Of a DNA stretch of 8,250 nt, positions 6,000-8,250 are shown one piece after another. Each line of letters begins with the position of its first letter. The first letter of the stretch is position 1. The notes beneath the pieces were generated by a model that ran no database searches, had not been told where the DNA came from, and worked only from the letters and a program-made list of their open reading frames with translations. The stretch comes from Bifidobacteriaceae bacterium (GTDB lineage: Bacteria; Actinomycetota; Actinomycetes; Actinomycetales; WQXJ01), in the NCBI GenBank assembly GCA_031278665.1, contig JAITKC010000268.1, positions 1 through 8,250 of the forward strand. The letters run 5' to 3'. Position numbers and translations under genes: made by a program.

Positions 6000-6992
6000 A
6001 TGGACATCAACATGACCGAACTGCGGTCTTTGGAAACCGAACGGGATATTCCGCTCAAGTTCCTTATACCGGCGATTGAACAAGCCATGCAGTTGGCTTA
6101 TGAGAAGACTCCGGGCGCCCAGGAGCACTCGCAGGTCAGGCTGGATCCCCAGTCCGGGCACGTTACGGTCTGGGCGCAGGAGCGCGACGAGGACGGCGCG
6201 CTGGTCCGCGAATGGGACGACACCCCGAAGGACTTCGGGCGGATCGCCGCCGCGACCGCCCGCCAAGTGATCCTGGCGCGGCTGCGCGACGCCGAGGACA
6301 CGGTGCTGATCGGCACTTTCCAGACGCGCGAGAACGATGTCGTGACCGGCTCGGTGGTCCAATCGCGCGATCCCCGCATGCTTCATGTCGACTTGGGCGG
6401 GGTCGAAGGCGTCCTGCCCGGACACGAGCAGATTCCGGGCGAGACGCTCAGCCACGGCGACCGGGTCAAGGTGCTGGTCCAAGAGGTCAGCCGGGGGCCG
6501 AAGGGGCCGTCTATCACTTTGTCCCGGTCCCATCCGATGCTGGTCAAACGCCTTTTCGCGCTTGAGGTGCCGGAGGTGGCGGACGGGCGCGTGGTGATCG
6601 CGTCGATCGCCCGCGAGGCCGGGCACCGCACCAAGATCGCGGTCAAGGCGAATGAGCCGGGGTTGAACGCCAAGGGCGCTTGTATTGGGCCGATGGGCGG
6701 GCGCGTCCGAGCGGTTATGGCCGAATTGGGTCCGGAGAAGATCGACATTGTCGACTATTCCGACGACCCGGCCGCCTTCGTGGCGGCGGCGCTGTCGCCG
6801 GCGCGGGTGACGGCGGTCGAGATTGTGGACGAGAAGACCCGCACCGCCCGAGCCGTGGTGCCGGACTTCCAGTTGTCGTTGGCGATCGGTCGCGAAGGCC
6901 AGAACGCCCGGTTGGCGGCCAAGTTGACCGGTTGGCGGATCGACATCCGCTCCGACGCCGCCGCCCGCGAGCCCGGACCGCCGCCCCGCTGA
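6000..6992 (+). CDS. nusA: Transcription termination/antitermination factor NusA
   Basis: NusA binds RNA polymerase and nascent RNA, modulating pausing, intrinsic termination and rRNA antitermination. The 330-residue product has the N-terminal polymerase-binding domain (about 1-105, starting [18 protein letters not shown]) and an S1 domain (about 108-180, [20 protein letters not shown], ending near SITLSRS). KH1 has [11 protein letters not shown] with G230-P-M-G233, and KH2 has [20 protein letters not shown] with G297-R-E-G300. It stops soon after KH2, lacking the acidic C-terminal repeats of the E. coli protein, which is normal for actinobacteria. In most bacteria nusA follows rimP and precedes ylxR and infB; here the upstream neighbour is a divergent lipoprotein gene and the downstream neighbour is a secreted Ig-like protein gene. 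NusA therefore probably has its own promoter in 5818-5999. I found no convincing -35/-10 pair there. Confidence 0.97.
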   Translation: MDINMTELRSLETERDIPLKFLIPAIEQAMQLAYEKTPGAQEHSQVRLDPQSGHVTVWAQERDEDGALVREWDDTPKDFGRIAAATARQVILARLRDAEDTVLIGTFQTRENDVVTGSVVQSRDPRMLHVDLGGVEGVLPGHEQIPGETLSHGDRVKVLVQEVSRGPKGPSITLSRSHPMLVKRLFALEVPEVADGRVVIASIAREAGHRTKIAVKANEPGLNAKGACIGPMGGRVRAVMAELGPEKIDIVDYSDDPAAFVAAALSPARVTAVEIVDEKTRTARAVVPDFQLSLAIGREGQNARLAAKLTGWRIDIRSDAAAREPGPPPR

Positions 6993-7001
6993 CCCACCCC
7001 G

Positions 7002-7015
7002 TGCGGGATCCCGCA
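7002..7015 (+). terminator. 14-bp perfect palindrome after nusA, possible terminator
   Basis: TGCGGGATCCCGCA is its own reverse complement and can form a 5-bp stem with a GATC loop, 9 bases after the nusA stop. The position suits a terminator, but no T-tract follows. It could equally be a binding site for a dimeric regulator of the next gene. Confidence 0.4.
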
Positions 7016-7162
7016 AGGCGATAGGCTCTCTCGCGGCCAGCGCGCAAAGTGGCTTTGGGTATTTCGGCTCAAATCAGGCGCGCCGGGGCCTTTCGTCCCG
7101 ATAGCCTCGACAGGTCGGCTGACCCTTCGGCCTGCTCTCGCCCAAGAGACCGATCTGCGAAT

Positions 7163-7167
7163 GAGGA
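7163..7167 (+). promoter_or_regulatory. Shine-Dalgarno (GAGGA) fixing the start of the Ig-like gene
   Basis: GAGGA ends 7 bases before ATG 7175, which also starts a good signal peptide. This argues against the longer in-frame GTG start at 7049, whose 42 extra residues look non-coding. Confidence 0.7.
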
Positions 7168-7174
7168 ATATGGC

Positions 7175-7981
7175 ATGCCTTCATTTTCGTTCCTCCGAAC
7201 TAATCAGCGCGCCCATGTCGCGATGACGCGATTGCGCTGGACCAAGCCTTTCGCCATGTTGGCGGCCGCCGCCGTGGCGCTGACCGGGGTGACTGTGCTC
7301 CAGTCGCTTGGCTCCGGCAAGGGCGCCTGGGCCGAAGGCCCGCCGGTGGACCCCGCGCGCTCGCAGGTGACGTTCGATCCGGCGCCGGATCCAAACAGCC
7401 CGCAGCCGACCGGCGACCAGGGCGGCTACGCCTTCACAGTGGTGGCGGCCGGCCTGGACGGATTTGTCGCCGTGGGCGCGGCGCTGCGGCTGCGGATCGA
7501 GTCCCTTGACGGCAGCGAAGGCGCCATTGAGCTGTCGACCGGGGGAGAGCCGGCCGGCGAGGTCGTGTGCCTCACCGACGGCGAAGGCAAATGCGCGGGC
7601 CGGGTCCGGGCCGACTATCCAGGCGAATACCAGTTCTCGGCCGCCAGCGACGAGAGCCCGGACGAGCTGTTCGCCGTCCAGCCCCTTTACTTCGCCCAGA
7701 CCCACCCGGAGCCCGGACGCTCACTGGCCGCCATCACCAATGACGCCAAACAGCCCGCCAACCGCGACGACCCCGGCCTGACCGAGGCGGACTGGGGCCG
7801 CCAGGTCATCACCGTCAAGCTGATCGAAGAAGGCGGCGCCGCGTTGACGGGCCAGGCGGAGAAGCTGGCGGAGCGGGTCCGGGAGGACGACCCCTTCGGC
7901 GGCGACGGGCTTTACCTGACCGACTTGGAGGAATCGAAAGACAACCCGGGCCAGTACTCCCTCACCGTCCAGTCGGCATAG
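7175..7981 (+). CDS. Secreted Ig-like (invasin/adhesin-type) surface protein, N-terminal part ending at an in-frame TAG
   Basis: The 268 residues start with a signal peptide: basic region R19-K24, hydrophobic core about 26-42, and likely cleavage after A51-W-A53. An alternative ATG at 7223 gives a shorter signal. The mature part looks like bacterial Ig-like beta-sandwich domains. Domain one (about 61-157) ends with [20 protein letters not shown], where C132 and C140 could pair. Domain two (about 178-268) runs to [12 protein letters not shown] and would be expected to continue with an A-G-x-x-x-V strand. The TAG at 7979-7981 falls just before that strand, and the next codons do supply AGGRRLEVVW in the same frame. 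The product as ended here would lack the last strand of its second domain and any wall anchor. The likely role of the intact protein is surface adhesion or matrix structure, inferred only from fold resemblance. Domain boundaries are approximate. Confidence 0.72.
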   Translation: MPSFSFLRTNQRAHVAMTRLRWTKPFAMLAAAAVALTGVTVLQSLGSGKGAWAEGPPVDPARSQVTFDPAPDPNSPQPTGDQGGYAFTVVAAGLDGFVAVGAALRLRIESLDGSEGAIELSTGGEPAGEVVCLTDGEGKCAGRVRADYPGEYQFSAASDESPDELFAVQPLYFAQTHPEPGRSLAAITNDAKQPANRDDPGLTEADWGRQVITVKLIEEGGAALTGQAEKLAERVREDDPFGGDGLYLTDLEESKDNPGQYSLTVQSA

Positions 7982-8250
7982 GCCGGCGGCCGCCGCCTGG
8001 AAGTGGTCTGGGCCGACGTCGAGAACCAATCGGAGTTCACCCTTTTCAGCAACCAAGAAACCGGCGAGACCGTCCTGGTCGCAGCCTTCGTCTACCCGCC
8101 CGTCAGCCCGGACGCCTCCTATCTGGAGGTCACCACCACGGACGCCCAAGGCCAGCCGCTGAACCTGAGGGTCGGCGAGAGCTACCAAGCCAAGGTCGTG
8201 GTCTGGGACTCCGCCAGGTCCAACCTCATCCCGAATCAGACGGTGGCCCT
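7982..8250 (+). pseudogene. In-frame continuation of the Ig-like gene after the amber stop, partial at the window edge
   Basis: The 89 codons after TAG stay open in the same frame and keep the character of the preceding protein. They begin AGGRRLEVVWADVENQSEF, completing the second Ig-like domain. They then lead into a new domain with SYLEVTTTDAQGQPLNLRVG and SYQAKVVVWDSARSNLIPNQ, where the repeated T-x-x-x-A-x-G and V-x-V-x-D patterns resemble other bacterial Ig-like repeats. There is no start codon with a ribosome binding site at the junction, so it is not a separate gene. Either the gene is a pseudogene by a single nonsense change (for example CAG to TAG), the stop is read through, or the base is a sequencing error. 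The true end lies beyond the window. Confidence 0.7.

Noticed and set aside
5835..7016. 393-codon minus-strand frame opposite nusA
   Set aside because: nusA is unmistakable on the plus strand with domains across its full length; the opposite frame is a composition effect.
7049..7174. Upstream GTG start extending the Ig-like gene by 42 residues
   Set aside because: GAGGA sits 7 bases before ATG 7175 and a signal peptide follows it; the extension is not protein-like and would bury the signal sequence.
7979..7981. Genome-wide reassignment of TAG as a sense codon
   Set aside because: ispG and the DUF4439-type gene both end in TAG at the expected protein ends, so TAG appears to work as a normal stop here, though readthrough at this one site remains possible.

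Overview
The window is a high-GC stretch of chromosome, by eye around 70% G+C or more, from an actinobacterium. The gene order is the main evidence for this: the tail of a site-2 protease (rip/rseP), ispG, a DUF4081-type GNAT acetyltransferase, proS, an oppositely oriented DUF4439-type lipoprotein gene, then nusA. From memory of that locus, it matches the Mycobacterium tuberculosis order Rv2869c-Rv2868c-Rv2867c, then Rv2845c-Rv2844-Rv2841c, with the intervening genes removed. The IspG N-terminus also aligns well with the mycobacterial protein. I cannot name the genus. A secreted Ig-like surface protein at the right edge would fit a host-associated lineage, but that is only a suggestion.

Layout. 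Positions 1-89 hold the last codons of the Rip/RseP-type intramembrane protease. Positions 238-1554 are ispG (isoprenoid precursor synthesis), carrying a Gly/Ala/Asp-rich tail. Positions 1719-2624 are the two-part acetyltransferase. Positions 2820-4835 are bacterial-type prolyl-tRNA synthetase with a roughly 74-residue extra insertion inside its editing domain, built from a 42-bp tandem repeat. Positions 4936-5817 (minus strand) are an Ala-rich lipoprotein convergent with proS. Positions 6000-6992 are nusA in the short actinobacterial form. From 7175 to the right edge runs a secreted Ig-like protein gene, interrupted by an in-frame TAG at 7979-7981, after which the same frame stays open and protein-like to the window end.

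How it fits together. The left side is a housekeeping block (membrane proteolysis, MEP isoprenoid pathway, translation) in one direction. The nusA locus is unusual: there is no rimP before it and no ylxR-infB directly after it. Its leader has three perfectly spaced 13-bp tandem repeats, a 7-bp-stem hairpin and a strong Shine-Dalgarno.

Two things stand out. First, short tandem repeats recur in or beside the housekeeping genes: the ispG tail, the proS upstream region, inside proS, at the proS 3' end, and in the nusA leader. Second, the adhesin-like gene is broken or recoded by a single stop codon. I see no CRISPR array, tRNA, rRNA, insertion sequence or recognisable new defence system. No gene-free stretch exceeds 300 bases; the longest are about 195 bases (2625-2819) and 182 bases (5818-5999 and 6993-7174).
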